NCBI RefSeq assembly: GCF_001469215.1
Contig: NZ_LOFH01000011.1
Span: forward strand, 1 to 64,000
Reading direction: 5' to 3'
Source: Pseudoalteromonas sp. H105
GTDB taxonomy: Bacteria > Pseudomonadota > Gammaproteobacteria > Enterobacterales > Alteromonadaceae
Length of the DNA: 64,000 bases
In this document: in pieces, positions 29,296 through 38,661 of the stretch
How positions within the stretch are numbered: position 1 is the first letter of the stretch
Layout of the letters: the number at the start of each line of letters is the position of its first letter
Made by a program: the position numbers and the translations under genes
Notes under the pieces: model-generated
Databases searched by the model: none
Seen by the model: the letters and a program-made list of their open reading frames with translations, nothing else
Told to the model about the DNA's origin: nothing

Positions 29296-29541
29296 GTGGC
29301 TTTACTCATAAACAGTAAATGCATTAACTGTGACATGTGCGATCCCGAGTGTCCTAATGAAGCGATTTACATGGGCGCTAAAATTTATCAAATAGACCCA
29401 GATAAATGCACCGAATGCGTTGGCCACTACGATAAACCAACGTGTGTAAGTGTATGCCCCATCGATTGCATAAAACCCGACCCAGATCATCGTGAGAGTA
29501 TCGATGAACTGGCTGAAAAATATGTCAGGTTAACGGGCTAA
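29296..29541 (+). CDS. yfhL: YfhL-family 4Fe-4S dicluster ferredoxin
   Basis: 81 aa from GTG 29296. Two Cys clusters are seen: CINCDMCDPECPNEA and the second with an insertion, CTECVGHYDKPTCVSVCP, the hallmark of the Alvin/YfhL type ferredoxin. YfhL (FdxA-like) transfers electrons and in E. coli is linked to tRNA hydroxylation with TrhP; trhP lies just upstream in this window (26033), with hipBA between them. Confidence 0.92.
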   Translation: MALLINSKCINCDMCDPECPNEAIYMGAKIYQIDPDKCTECVGHYDKPTCVSVCPIDCIKPDPDHRESIDELAEKYVRLTG

Positions 29542-29609
29542 CTGTTAGCGCAGGGTGCAGAAGTTAATCAGCATTGTGCGCTTTTCAACATGGATTTATT
29601 ACCAACAAC

Positions 29610-31298
29610 TCACTCTTCGTAATCACGCTTTTTAGACATGCCGCCAATGCCTGCATTCAAGGTGTTGGTTGGGTCTAAATTACGGTAATTATCAGCCAGA
29701 GCGGGTTTTGCATGGTAATGATGCCCCACGTTGTGTTCCGCTGGATATTCAGCGCCGCGTTGCTCTAATAGCTCAAGCAGGGCGGTTTTAACTGCTGCGC
29801 TGTCTTCTCCTTTTTTTACTAAATAATCTTGATGGAATACGTGGCATAAAAAGTGGCCGTAATAGAGCTTACTTATCAGTTTGTTGGTAATATGTGATGG
29901 TAGCTTTTCAAACCAATTGGTGTCGTTACGTTTTAAGGCAATATCCAGCGCGAGTATATCTTCTACTTGGTGGTGATTTATTTTGGCGTATTGCACAGCA
30001 GCGCCTGCGGCTGCAAAACGTAATAAGTAGGCCGATTTGGTCTCTTTTTCTGTGCATTCAAACAAAGCGACATTATGCACTTTTTGCACCTTTTCAATTA
30101 ACGCCAATGTAGGTTGATGGGCGTCGCCTTTAACCGTCAAAATCAACTGATGCTGGTACTGTTCGTTCCACTCTTTTAGTCTGCTTGGCGTTTGGCTTGG
30201 GAATAGCTTGCTAAGGCGGTAAACGAGCTTATCGACGCTATTTCTGGGTAACAAAGGCAGTTTTTGGCAAACAGTATCTAACTGGCGCTTTATATTAAAA
30301 AACTTGGGCAGCCATTGAGTGCCGAGATTTTTTATTAGCAATACGGTGTCGCGGCCATAGTCATCAGCAAGTTCAAACATATCACGATGTAAATACTCAG
30401 CATAAACTGGCAGGCTGGTGGCTTTCTCCAATAATATTTTGCGTACAGCTTGCAATGCGCTGCTTGAGTTAGTGCCCAAATAAAACGTATGTTCAAGCTC
30501 ATTTTTAGCAAAGGTGTCCACACGCACTGCAAATACCGCGAGTTTACCCGCACACCCACTGGCTTGATGTAAGCGCCTAGGATCTGCGTTAAAGCGAGCA
30601 GGTGTATCTTGATCTGTTTTTCTAACCCAGTCGGCGTAGTCGCGGTCGGATGCGTGTTTTGAGGTGGTTTTGATATCAGACTGAGTATAATTTTTATTTT
30701 GTAAGTTAGTGAGTATTTGCTCGGGCTTGGTGCCAAGCTCAATATCAAGGTTGTTAACTAAGCTGACTGTTCCATCGGCGTTTATTTGTGCATACAAGGC
30801 CAGTTCTGTGTAGGCTGGACCTCGCTCTACTAGTGCGCCACCAGAGTTATTGCAGACGCCGCCAACAATTGATGCGCCAATGCATGATGAACCGATGACT
30901 GAATGTGGTACGCGTCCAAACGGCGCTAATGCTTTTTCTAATGAGAATAAGCTAGCGCCAGGCAAGGCTATAATCTGCTGTTGCCGAGGGAGTACGTGAA
31001 TGTCGGTTATGCGGTTGGTGTTAATGATAACAGTACTGCGGTCGCAGTTTTCAGTGGGTGTGGAGCCACCTGTTAATCCTGTGTTTGCTGCTTGCATAAT
31101 CACGATTACACCCGCATTCACACAGGCTTGTAGTGTATTCCATTGTTGCAATAATGTCGCAGGCTTTACAACCGCAAGTGCCGGGCCATGGCCTTCTCTA
31201 AAGCCTTTACGGTAAGGGGCTGTTGCGCGTTCAGAGGTTAGTACATACCGTGCGCCCACGATTTCTTTTAACGAGGCAATAAGTGATAAGTGTGACAT
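29610..31298 (-). CDS. dld: quinone-dependent D-lactate dehydrogenase
   Basis: 562 aa FAD peripheral-membrane enzyme that oxidises D-lactate to pyruvate, passing electrons to quinone. The FAD-binding PCMH part (TGLTGGSTP, SIVGGVCNNSGGALV) and the membrane-binding C-terminal half with HVFHQDYLVKKG and the GHHYHAKP metal region match the Dld family (571 aa in E. coli). The C-terminus contains DPTNTLNAGIGGMSK. It lies 13 bases after the ribbon-helix-helix gene, so probably co-transcribed. Confidence 0.93.
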   Translation of the reverse strand: MSHLSLIASLKEIVGARYVLTSERATAPYRKGFREGHGPALAVVKPATLLQQWNTLQACVNAGVIVIMQAANTGLTGGSTPTENCDRSTVIINTNRITDIHVLPRQQQIIALPGASLFSLEKALAPFGRVPHSVIGSSCIGASIVGGVCNNSGGALVERGPAYTELALYAQINADGTVSLVNNLDIELGTKPEQILTNLQNKNYTQSDIKTTSKHASDRDYADWVRKTDQDTPARFNADPRRLHQASGCAGKLAVFAVRVDTFAKNELEHTFYLGTNSSSALQAVRKILLEKATSLPVYAEYLHRDMFELADDYGRDTVLLIKNLGTQWLPKFFNIKRQLDTVCQKLPLLPRNSVDKLVYRLSKLFPSQTPSRLKEWNEQYQHQLILTVKGDAHQPTLALIEKVQKVHNVALFECTEKETKSAYLLRFAAAGAAVQYAKINHHQVEDILALDIALKRNDTNWFEKLPSHITNKLISKLYYGHFLCHVFHQDYLVKKGEDSAAVKTALLELLEQRGAEYPAEHNVGHHYHAKPALADNYRNLDPTNTLNAGIGGMSKKRDYEE

Positions 31299-31311
31299 GT
31301 ATGTTCTCTGA

Positions 31312-31710
31312 TCAGTTTATAGCGGGTTTTATAGGAGAGTCTTTAAAGCGTGTTTTGCGTAGTGTTGCTCGAAGTTGTTCCTGCTGTAAAACCTGTTTTG
31401 CATCGATATCGTTAAGAGCCGCTGTCTCCTCACGCGTTATATCGCCATCAGCCACCAGCGATAAATAACGTGAGCAACAAACCCGCAAGAACGACGTAAA
31501 GTTGCCAATATCATGGTCAGCATCAAGTGATTCAAGGTATAACTTAGTGATCATTTGATTAACGCTCATTTGGTCACGAAACGCCACTTCAGCTAAAATA
31601 TCCCAAAAGAACTCTTCGAGACGAATAGAGGTGACTACGCAATCAATGCGTAAAGATTTGGTACGACATGTCCATAATCGACTGTCAGCATTGATGAAAA
31701 GTTGGCACAT
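31312..31710 (-). CDS. ribbon-helix-helix (RHH_4) domain protein
   Basis: 132 aa from ATG 31710 (AAGGA 8 bases upstream; an open frame back to 31746 lacks a site). The family signature is visible as MCQLFINADSRLWTCRTKSL, then TSIRLEEFFWDIL and NFTSFLRVCCSRYL. RHH_4 proteins are presumed DNA-binding regulators. It is read directly into dld (13-base gap), so it may regulate that operon. Confidence 0.8.
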   Translation of the reverse strand: MCQLFINADSRLWTCRTKSLRIDCVVTSIRLEEFFWDILAEVAFRDQMSVNQMITKLYLESLDADHDIGNFTSFLRVCCSRYLSLVADGDITREETAALNDIDAKQVLQQEQLRATLRKTRFKDSPIKPAIN

Positions 31711-31758
31711 ATAATTAATCCTTTGATGCTGTGATGTTGGCTGCAATAACAGTATTGC

Positions 31759-32578
31759 TTATAACAATGCCACAAATTGCTTTAACATGGCAGGGTGGGC
31801 AGGCCATGCAGGCGCAGTGACTAATTGGCCGTCGGTTATTGCGCCGTCCATAGGTAGTTCAACATATTCTGCACCGGCCATTTTTACTTCAGGTTGGCAT
31901 GCAGGGTAAGCAGATACTTTTTTCCCTTCAATAACACCAGCAGCTGTTAATAATTGCGGGCCATGGCAAATAGAGGCGATTGGTTTGTCTGCCTTGGCAA
32001 AATATTGGATGATTTCAATCACAGCAGGGTTTAAACGTAAATATTCAGGGGCACGGCCACCAGGTAAATACAAAGCATCGTAATCAGCGGCATTTACATT
32101 GGCGAACGTCGCGTTGAGTGCAAAGTTGTGACCACGTTTTTTGTATACCCAAACCACCGCAAGATGCGAGTTTCAGTTGGAATTAAAAGTGATTTAGACA
32201 AGGCATTGATTGCAAATAATAGTGGTTCTATTGTTAAAATCAATAACGCAGAACAAATCGCTTTTAAACCAACCCCTTGGGCGTTTCACAGGAACTTACT
32301 CTCATCGTTGTTAATTCTTAAAAGGGACTACCATTCTTGCAAAGTAACGCCTTGATATTAAGCCCCTGTGAAACGCTGAATTCTGCATCTTGAGGTGGCT
32401 TGGGTATATAGGTTTGATCGCCCTCAAAGTCATGGATTGAGGTTGCTATAGTATCACCGGCTTTTTTATCAGGGCATACAGCATCAACATCATGTCCCAT
32501 TGCTAATAACGCTTGAAAAGGCACCATGTTTTCATAGTCTTCTACAAAGTCACCCGTGATCATAAGTACTTTAGCCAT
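31759..32578 (-). pseudogene. PfpI/DJ-1 family protein gene broken by a MITE
   Basis: The intact gene would start at ATG 32578 ([21 protein letters not shown]) and encode a PfpI/DJ-1 glyoxalase-type protein of about 190 aa. MITE D (32144-32408) splits it after EGDQTY; the remainder resumes KKRGHNFALNATF and holds the nucleophile Cys in SICHGPQLLTAAGV. Joining the flanks at the TA duplication leaves the two halves one base out of frame, because the run beside the site has six A, where an in-frame join would need seven. The C-terminal 132-aa ORF begins within the MITE and is not a natural gene. Confidence 0.85.
32144..32408. mobile_element. MITE D copy 2 (265 bp) inserted in the PfpI/DJ-1 gene
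   Basis: TIRs TATACCCAAACCACC, then AAGATGCGAG, and inverted TGCATCTTGAGGTGG, then CTTGGGTATA. Flanked by TA dinucleotides consistent with a TA target duplication. About 90 percent like copy 1 by eye over its full length. No transposase ORF, so it would need a helper from elsewhere. Confidence 0.88.
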
Positions 32579-32740
32579 TTTATGCTCCGTTTTTGTGTGT
32601 AAATAAGCGTAGGGAAAGTATCCGACGTATTGTCGATTTCTAGTAAAACATACACAAATCGGGAACGGGTAATATGTCAATACTACACGTTTCATTAATA
32701 CCGTGTTGAAATGACCACAGTGTGGGGGAGGCGATAATGG

Positions 32741-33625
32741 TTACAGTATGTCTTGTTGCCAACGTTGGGTTAAAAAGTCAATAAATGCTCGAACCAAATT
32801 TTGTTGGTAGTTACGTGATAAATAAACTGCCCATAAATGGTTACCAGGGGTAGAGTAGGTTGGAATTACTTTAACCAGTTGTTTTGTCTTTAAATATTCT
32901 TGTGCTAAATCACAAGGTAAATTAGCAATTCCCATCCCTCTGATTGCTGCCTTGCGTAATACCGTCATATCATTGGCGTTAATATTACCCTTTACGGTGA
33001 CTTTTTCATCTGAATTGTCACCTAGAAAGTGCCATGTTGAATTGCCACTATGCAATAAGCAGTTATGCTGTAATAAATCTTGTGGAGTGGTTATTTTATT
33101 TGTACTTGCTAAATAGTCTGGGGATGCGCAAACAACTGTATTTATAAACATTAATTTGCGAGCTATGAGCTGCTCATCAGGCTGATGAGTGTAACGCAGG
33201 GCGATGTCTACTCGCTCATCCACTAATTGCGATAAGCTATCAGAGAGCACCAGTTGAAATGTCGTATTCGGGTGCATAGCGACAAACGCTTCAATTGCTT
33301 CAAATAATAAGTTTTGCCCAAGACCAATAGGCGCTGCGATTCTAATTGTTCCCACTAGCTCGTTATTGTGGCTATGGGCTCTACTTTGCAAATCCGATAC
33401 GGTGCTGAGTAATTGTTTACAGTAGGTAAGCGCCTCTTCGCCTTGATTGGTTAAACTGACTTTACGTGTGGTGCGATGAAATAACCGCAAACTAAGCCAC
33501 TGCTCAATATCTTGTACATGGCGGGTAACTTGTAAACGGCTAAGGTTTAGGTTGTCAGCTGCTTTTGTAAAGCTGCTACATCGTGCAACTTCAACAAAGC
33601 TTTGAATTGCAGTTATTTTATCCAT
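32741..33625 (-). CDS. LysR-family transcriptional regulator
   Basis: About 294 aa from ATG 33625 (MDKITAIQSFVEVARCSS); the frame is open to 33676 but the longer start adds a non-LysR tail. Winged HTH at residues about 4-60 and effector domain from about 90. It is of the CrgA-like LysR subgroup. Divergent from the NAD(P)-binding gene at 33753, with a short inverted repeat in the gap. It probably senses a redox or small-molecule signal and controls that gene. Confidence 0.88.
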   Translation of the reverse strand: MDKITAIQSFVEVARCSSFTKAADNLNLSRLQVTRHVQDIEQWLSLRLFHRTTRKVSLTNQGEEALTYCKQLLSTVSDLQSRAHSHNNELVGTIRIAAPIGLGQNLLFEAIEAFVAMHPNTTFQLVLSDSLSQLVDERVDIALRYTHQPDEQLIARKLMFINTVVCASPDYLASTNKITTPQDLLQHNCLLHSGNSTWHFLGDNSDEKVTVKGNINANDMTVLRKAAIRGMGIANLPCDLAQEYLKTKQLVKVIPTYSTPGNHLWAVYLSRNYQQNLVRAFIDFLTQRWQQDIL

Positions 33626-33684
33626 TAGTAACTTAATGTGAATCAATTTGTATCTATAAGGTTTATTTATCATCAATTAGTATG

Positions 33685-33696
33685 CAAGTAAACTTG
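33685..33696. promoter_or_regulatory. short inverted repeat, possible LysR site
   Basis: CAAGT-AA-ACTTG in the gap between the LysR gene and the divergent NAD(P)-binding gene. Confidence 0.35.
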
Positions 33697-33752
33697 TTTT
33701 CAACAGCTGAGAACACTCCTCAGGTGATAAATACTTTTTTAAGGATACAGAT

Positions 33753-34382
33753 ATGAATATTACTATTTTAGGGGCTACAGGTTGGATTGGTGGTCACATT
33801 ATGTCGCAAGCGAAAGAAAACGGCCACAATGTAACAGCGGTAGTGCGTGATGCAGGAAAAGTAACAGATGGTACGGCAGTGAAAGAGTTTGACTTACATT
33901 CGCAAAGTGACATTGCAGAGGTATTAGTTGGTGCAGATGTGGTGATTGCTTCAGTTGGTGGGCGTGCTGCTGGTAACCATGAGATAGTTTCCCGTACTGC
34001 TGAGCGTTTATTAGCGGCACTTTCTGGAACGAACACGCGACTATTGTGGGTTGGTGGTGCGGGCAGCTTAGAAGTGTCACCAGGCGTTACTTTAGTATCA
34101 TCCCCCGATTTTCCTGCTGAATATAAAGATGAAGCATTAGCGCAGGGTGAGGCATTAAAGGTTTTCAGATCAACAAGCACAGCAACACCATGGACGTTTG
34201 TAAGCCCTGCAGCCGTTATTTACCCGGGCAAAAGTGAAGGTGCATATCGTATAGGTGGTGATGCATTTTTTACCAATGAGCAAGGTGAAAGTAAAATTTC
34301 GGTCACCGATTATGCCATTGCGATGCTAGATGAAGCGCAAAATACCGCGCATGTTAATCAACGTATTAGTGTGGCTTATTAA
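33753..34382 (+). CDS. NAD(P)-binding (NmrA/SDR-like) oxidoreductase
   Basis: 209 aa. Starts ATG 33753 (preceded by AAGGA). The N-terminal Rossmann motif is GATGWIGGHI, as in atypical short-chain dehydrogenases; LLWVGGAGSLEV follows. No catalytic YxxxK is visible, so it may bind NAD(P) as a redox sensor or reduce an unknown substrate. Similar to the NADH(P)-binding PF13460 group. Regulated perhaps by the divergent LysR. Confidence 0.83.
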   Translation: MNITILGATGWIGGHIMSQAKENGHNVTAVVRDAGKVTDGTAVKEFDLHSQSDIAEVLVGADVVIASVGGRAAGNHEIVSRTAERLLAALSGTNTRLLWVGGAGSLEVSPGVTLVSSPDFPAEYKDEALAQGEALKVFRSTSTATPWTFVSPAAVIYPGKSEGAYRIGGDAFFTNEQGESKISVTDYAIAMLDEAQNTAHVNQRISVAY

Positions 34383-34435
34383 GGATTTTTCCATGGGCAC
34401 TTAAATGTTATTATTAATCAATATTTGATCATTGA

Positions 34436-35467
34436 ATGATATTTATGAGCCTACTTCTCTCACTTGCTTTAGCAAGTTTACCTGCCTTACCTGAGCCTGT
34501 TGCAAACAATGCTGTGGCAAAAGTGACAGTAAATGAGCAGCCTTACTTTTTAAGCTTTATGGGCTTAGGTGCAAAAAAAGATCACCACAGCGTGCATAAT
34601 AAAGTATGGGCATTAAAGCTGGGTGAGCAACAATGGCAGAATAAACGCCCTGTTCCCAGTAGTTTAAAACCGACAGGGCGATTAGCTAGCACAGCCATCG
34701 GTATGGGGGAATACGCGTATATATTTGGTGGCTATACAGTAAGTAGTGACCATACAGAAATCTCAAGTCCTGATGTATATCGGTATGATGTTAAAAACGA
34801 CAGTTACACTCAACTTGCCTCTATGCCGGTGCCTGTTGATGATAGTGTTGCGCTTAAATATAAACAGCGTTACATATACCTCCTTAGTGGTTGGCATAAT
34901 GATGGAAATGTAAACCTTGTGCAGGTTTACGATACGCAAACAGATACGTGGCGACAAGCCTCGCCATTTTTAGGGGTGCCGGTGTTTGGCCAAGCGGCTG
35001 CAATCAGTGAGAATACAATTGTGATTTGTGATGGCGTAAAAACACAAGCTAATCCAGACAAACGACGCTCATTTGCAGCAGTTGCTCAGTGTTTAAAAGG
35101 CACGATAGATCACACTAATCCGCTTAAAATTGACTGGCGAACACTGCCTCACCCCACAGGTACCGCCCATTACCGTATGGCGGCAACGCACTTTAATGGG
35201 TTTATTTATATGTTGGGTGGTTCACCCAACCCGTATAATTACAATGGGATGGGATATAACGGTAAGCCTGCGCCTGCAAGTGCGCATGTATGGCGTTTTG
35301 ATATCAAGGGTAATCGTTGGGAGATACTCTCTCCAATGGACACTGCGAGTATGGATCATCGCGGCCTATTAGAACACCAAGGTGTGTTATACATCGTGGG
35401 GGGTATGAACAACACTCAACAGGTTATCAATTCTGTGTCAGCATATACCGTAAGGGATTCACAATGA
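34436..35467 (+). CDS. exported kelch-repeat beta-propeller protein (NanM-like)
   Basis: 343 aa. Signal peptide at about residues 1-22 (MSLLLSLALASLPALP), then six kelch repeats (e.g. YAYIFGGY; RYIYLLSGW; FIYMLGGSPNPYN; GVLYIVGGMNN), a propeller like that of N-acetylneuraminate epimerase NanM and galactose oxidase-type kelch proteins. No sialic acid genes are nearby, so the ligand is unknown. Its stop overlaps the sirtuin start by 4 bases (ATGA), so they form a translationally coupled pair. Confidence 0.82.
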   Translation: MIFMSLLLSLALASLPALPEPVANNAVAKVTVNEQPYFLSFMGLGAKKDHHSVHNKVWALKLGEQQWQNKRPVPSSLKPTGRLASTAIGMGEYAYIFGGYTVSSDHTEISSPDVYRYDVKNDSYTQLASMPVPVDDSVALKYKQRYIYLLSGWHNDGNVNLVQVYDTQTDTWRQASPFLGVPVFGQAAAISENTIVICDGVKTQANPDKRRSFAAVAQCLKGTIDHTNPLKIDWRTLPHPTGTAHYRMAATHFNGFIYMLGGSPNPYNYNGMGYNGKPAPASAHVWRFDIKGNRWEILSPMDTASMDHRGLLEHQGVLYIVGGMNNTQQVINSVSAYTVRDSQ

Positions 35468-36183
35468 ATACACTGTATATTACAGGGGCAGGGGTGAGTG
35501 CAGCCAGTGGCATCCCGACCTTTCGTGGTGAAGATGGCTTTTGGACTATTGGTAGTAAAAATTATACGCCAATGGAAATGGCAACAAGAGCAATGTATCA
35601 AAGTAACCCACGTGAGTTTCTAGCGTGGTATTACCATCGTTTTGCGACTTATCGTAACCATGGCCCTAATGAGGTGCATCATTGGCTGAGTGATAAAAAC
35701 TTAATTACCCAAAATATTGATGGTTTGGACGGAAAAGCTGGGAATAAAGATTACATTGCTATTCATGGGCGGCTTGATCAAATGACGTTGTTTCATCATC
35801 AGGGTGATGAGGTAATACAACAAACGACCCCTTGGGATAACGTAGATGAAAGCCGTTTGCATGATTCATTGCTTGAGTTGTTTAAAATTGAAAACCACCA
35901 GCCTGTGATCAACCAATCATTAAAACCCTATGTGTTATTATTTGATGAGTTCTACACGGAGCTTTATCGCATCAGTGAGGCGCAACAACGTATGCTTGAT
36001 GCTGATAAAATCGTATTTATGGGGACGTCGTTTAGTGTCAACATAACCCAAATGGCATTGGACATTGCACGTAGTAATGATATACCGATAGACATCGTCG
36101 ATCCTGAGCCTACTCATGTTATGCATCCAAATGTGAGTTACAAGTCAATGACTGCATTGGCATACATACAAAATAACGGATAG
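35464..36183 (+). CDS. SIR2-family NAD-dependent deacylase lacking the zinc site
   Basis: 239 aa from ATG 35464; start set by the ATGA overlap with the kelch gene. Sirtuin core motifs: GAGVSAASGIPTFRG (residues 8-22), QNIDGLD (83-89) and catalytic His101 in HG. Canonical class III sirtuins have four zinc Cys; this protein contains no Cys at all, so the zinc module is lost. The C-terminal FMGTSFSVN and VDPEP motifs fit the Rossmann NAD end. It may deacylate proteins or use NAD in another way, as in defence-related SIR2s. Confidence 0.85.
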   Translation: MNTLYITGAGVSAASGIPTFRGEDGFWTIGSKNYTPMEMATRAMYQSNPREFLAWYYHRFATYRNHGPNEVHHWLSDKNLITQNIDGLDGKAGNKDYIAIHGRLDQMTLFHHQGDEVIQQTTPWDNVDESRLHDSLLELFKIENHQPVINQSLKPYVLLFDEFYTELYRISEAQQRMLDADKIVFMGTSFSVNITQMALDIARSNDIPIDIVDPEPTHVMHPNVSYKSMTALAYIQNNG

Positions 36184-36209
36184 TACAGGGGTTTAACTGA
36201 ACACGCCAA

Positions 36210-36239
36210 AGCACTCACTTTTATCAATATTGGAGTGCT
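36210..36239. terminator. hairpin between sirtuin and GGDEF/EAL genes
   Basis: Stem AGCACTC / GAGTGCT with a 16-base loop between convergent genes. No T-run on the plus strand follows, so termination strength is doubtful. Confidence 0.3.
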
Positions 36240-36245
36240 CGAGCG

Positions 36246-38318
36246 CTACGTTAATGAAAAAGTAAGCATCTGAGAAGCCTGTAAGGGCCTACTTAAATAA
36301 AATCCCTGTGCGATGTCGCACTCAAGCGTGTTGAGTAAATCAAGCTGCTCTTTGGTTTCAACGCCTTCTGCCACGACCTTAATCTCTAGGCTATGTGACA
36401 TGGCAATCGCGGCTTTTACTAAATTAAAATCAGCCTTATCGTCGGTGATAGCACTAATGAAGCTGCGATCAATTTTTAATACATCAAACGAGTATTGGCG
36501 CAAATAACTTAAAGATGAATACCCTGTGCCAAAGTCATCCATTGACAATTTTATACCTAGTTCATCAATTTTTGTTAGTGCGTCACGTATAGAGTCTTGG
36601 CCATTCATTAATACTCCCTCGGTGATTTCTAATTCTAAATGCTCGTTTTTAACCTCGTATTTATGCAATGCATGCATGATTGTATTGACCAGTTCAGGAT
36701 CCCTAAATTGGCACGGTGATAAATTAACTGCCATGGTGTAGTTTTGTTTATTCATGGCCTGCCACTCGTTTAAAAACTTTAGAGCTTGTTCAATAACAAA
36801 CATACCCATAGGTATGATCAAACCTGTTTGCTCAGCAATCGGTATAAATTCTTCAGGGGTGATCGTACCCAGCTTTTCGTTATGCCAACGCAGTAATGCT
36901 TCAGCACCAATAATTTTGTTTGTTTTTACATTTATTTGGGGCTGGTAATAGACTTCAAGCTCATTTTTTTTAAGTGCGCTGCGCATGTGCACTTCTATTT
37001 CAAAACGGCGCTGCATAGTGGCATTCATTTGCGCTGTAAAAAATGAGAATGTATTTCGACCTTGCGCTTTTGCTTGATACATCGCTGTATCAGAATTGCG
37101 CAATAACATGGAGGCTGTTGTTCCATCTTTTGGTGAAATAGCAATGCCGATACTGAGTGTGAGTATTAATTCTCTACCCTCTATTTTAAATGGCTTTCTA
37201 AATGCGTTTAATAGTCGCTCAGCAATAGCCAAAGCATCATTATCGTTTTTTAAATTAGGGATCAAGACAATAAACTCATCACCACCTAATCGGCCTACCG
37301 TGTCGTTTTGTTTTAGGGTTTGTTGTAATCTGTGTGCCGTTTCTATTAATATTTTATCACCCACTTCATGCCCTAAAGAGTCATTTACTTTTTTGAAGTC
37401 GTCTAAATCTAAAAACAAAACAGCTGCTTTTTCATGTTTTTTTTGAATAGCCCCCAGTAACTGTGACAACCGGTCAAGGGATAAAAAACGATTAGGCAAT
37501 GCGGTTAAGTGGTCAAAGTGCGCTTGACGACGAATGAGCTCTGCTGAGCGGTGTGGCTGGGTAATATCACGAATGATCATCATTATTTGGTTTGTTTTGG
37601 GCAGCAAGCGTACCCTCGCTTCGTAATAATAAATCCCATCAGGCATGCTTAAATCATATTCAAAACTGACCATGTCTCCAAGTGTGATTGCTTTTTCGAT
37701 ATGCAGGTCAAACATTTGTGCTACTTTTTCAGGTAGTACCTCAGCCATTTTCTTGCCAATAAACTGCGCAGGTGACACGTACAGGTCATTTTTATCACTT
37801 GCGTGGTAGTCGGTAATTGTACCGTCGTGCTCTAAAACAAAAAATAAGTCAGGGATGGCTTCAAATAGTGTTTGTAACATGGTGGCATTAAATGTCGCTT
37901 CGGCTTGTGCTTTATGCACTTCAGACAAATCAATATCAATGCAATACATTTGTTTGGTGTTGTATTCATTTGTTAGCATGACATGGCTTGAAAATACCGC
38001 AACATCACTGCCATCTTTATGAGTTAAGGTGAGTTCTGCAGCAGGAATTTCAATCCCTAGATTAACCCAGTCACTGTGTGCTTTTATAACCGGTTCTTGC
38101 ATAGGCGCTGGAATAATCAAATCTTCGAGCTTTTTGTCCATCGCTTCTTGGCAAGTAAACCCATACAGTATTTCGCTGCCTTTGTTCCAATATATAACAC
38201 GGCGTTGCTCATCATAGCCTTGCACCGAGATAGAATCGATAGCATCAAAAAGTTGATGTAACGTGTCGTTAGTCACATACTGAACAGGTGGCAAATTTTG
38301 GGTATTATGCAGAGCCAT
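36246..38318 (-). CDS. PAS-PAS-GGDEF-EAL cyclic-di-GMP protein
   Basis: About 690 aa from ATG 38318 (AGGA 9 bases upstream; an ATG at 38336 is also possible). Two PAS sensor domains (about residues 20-130 and 140-260), GGDEF domain with intact GGDEF in VGRLGGDEFIVLIP, and EAL domain beginning YYQPQINVKTNKIIGAEALLRW. The EAL signature and the DDFGTGYSSLSYL motif are intact, so it may both make and break c-di-GMP. No membrane segments, so it is cytoplasmic. Second c-di-GMP gene in this window. Confidence 0.9.
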   Translation of the reverse strand: MALHNTQNLPPVQYVTNDTLHQLFDAIDSISVQGYDEQRRVIYWNKGSEILYGFTCQEAMDKKLEDLIIPAPMQEPVIKAHSDWVNLGIEIPAAELTLTHKDGSDVAVFSSHVMLTNEYNTKQMYCIDIDLSEVHKAQAEATFNATMLQTLFEAIPDLFFVLEHDGTITDYHASDKNDLYVSPAQFIGKKMAEVLPEKVAQMFDLHIEKAITLGDMVSFEYDLSMPDGIYYYEARVRLLPKTNQIMMIIRDITQPHRSAELIRRQAHFDHLTALPNRFLSLDRLSQLLGAIQKKHEKAAVLFLDLDDFKKVNDSLGHEVGDKILIETAHRLQQTLKQNDTVGRLGGDEFIVLIPNLKNDNDALAIAERLLNAFRKPFKIEGRELILTLSIGIAISPKDGTTASMLLRNSDTAMYQAKAQGRNTFSFFTAQMNATMQRRFEIEVHMRSALKKNELEVYYQPQINVKTNKIIGAEALLRWHNEKLGTITPEEFIPIAEQTGLIIPMGMFVIEQALKFLNEWQAMNKQNYTMAVNLSPCQFRDPELVNTIMHALHKYEVKNEHLELEITEGVLMNGQDSIRDALTKIDELGIKLSMDDFGTGYSSLSYLRQYSFDVLKIDRSFISAITDDKADFNLVKAAIAMSHSLEIKVVAEGVETKEQLDLLNTLECDIAQGFYLSRPLQASQMLTFSLT

Positions 38319-38661
38319 TAAGTGATGTCCTATCATTAAACTTAGCTACTTTATAGCATAGACAAAAAAAAGTGATTTATCATAGTCAGTTGTTTATACA
38401 AAGAAGGATTATGGAGCTCTCAGCTGACTGAATAGGTTAAAAATAAACGCAATAAGCTAGAGGGGGAAGTCAGTAGACTCTATATATAACCTACCGACTT
38501 TTTATGTTTTAAATATGAGCGCTACAAGCATGCTTCAGCAACTGCAAAGTATTGAGTACTTTTATTGTAGGTCGCATTGTTTTGGTCATCCTATTTTAGT
38601 TAAGCTAATCGTGTTTAGTTTAATCAAAACCAGCCTCGTCTTTCATTCATGTAACTCGTCA
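38319..38661. other. gap upstream of GGDEF/EAL gene, downstream of astB
   Basis: Mostly AT-rich. It holds an imperfect hairpin (AAGTCAGTAG / CTACCGACTT, 38469-38503) followed by TTTTT on the plus strand; on the minus strand it would lie between astB and the GGDEF/EAL gene. No convincing ORF. Confidence 0.4.

Noticed and set aside
32318-32695. 125-aa minus-strand ORF as a complete gene
   Set aside because: It is the 5' half of the PfpI/DJ-1 gene plus MITE sequence; its first 39 codons lie upstream of the true start at 32578.
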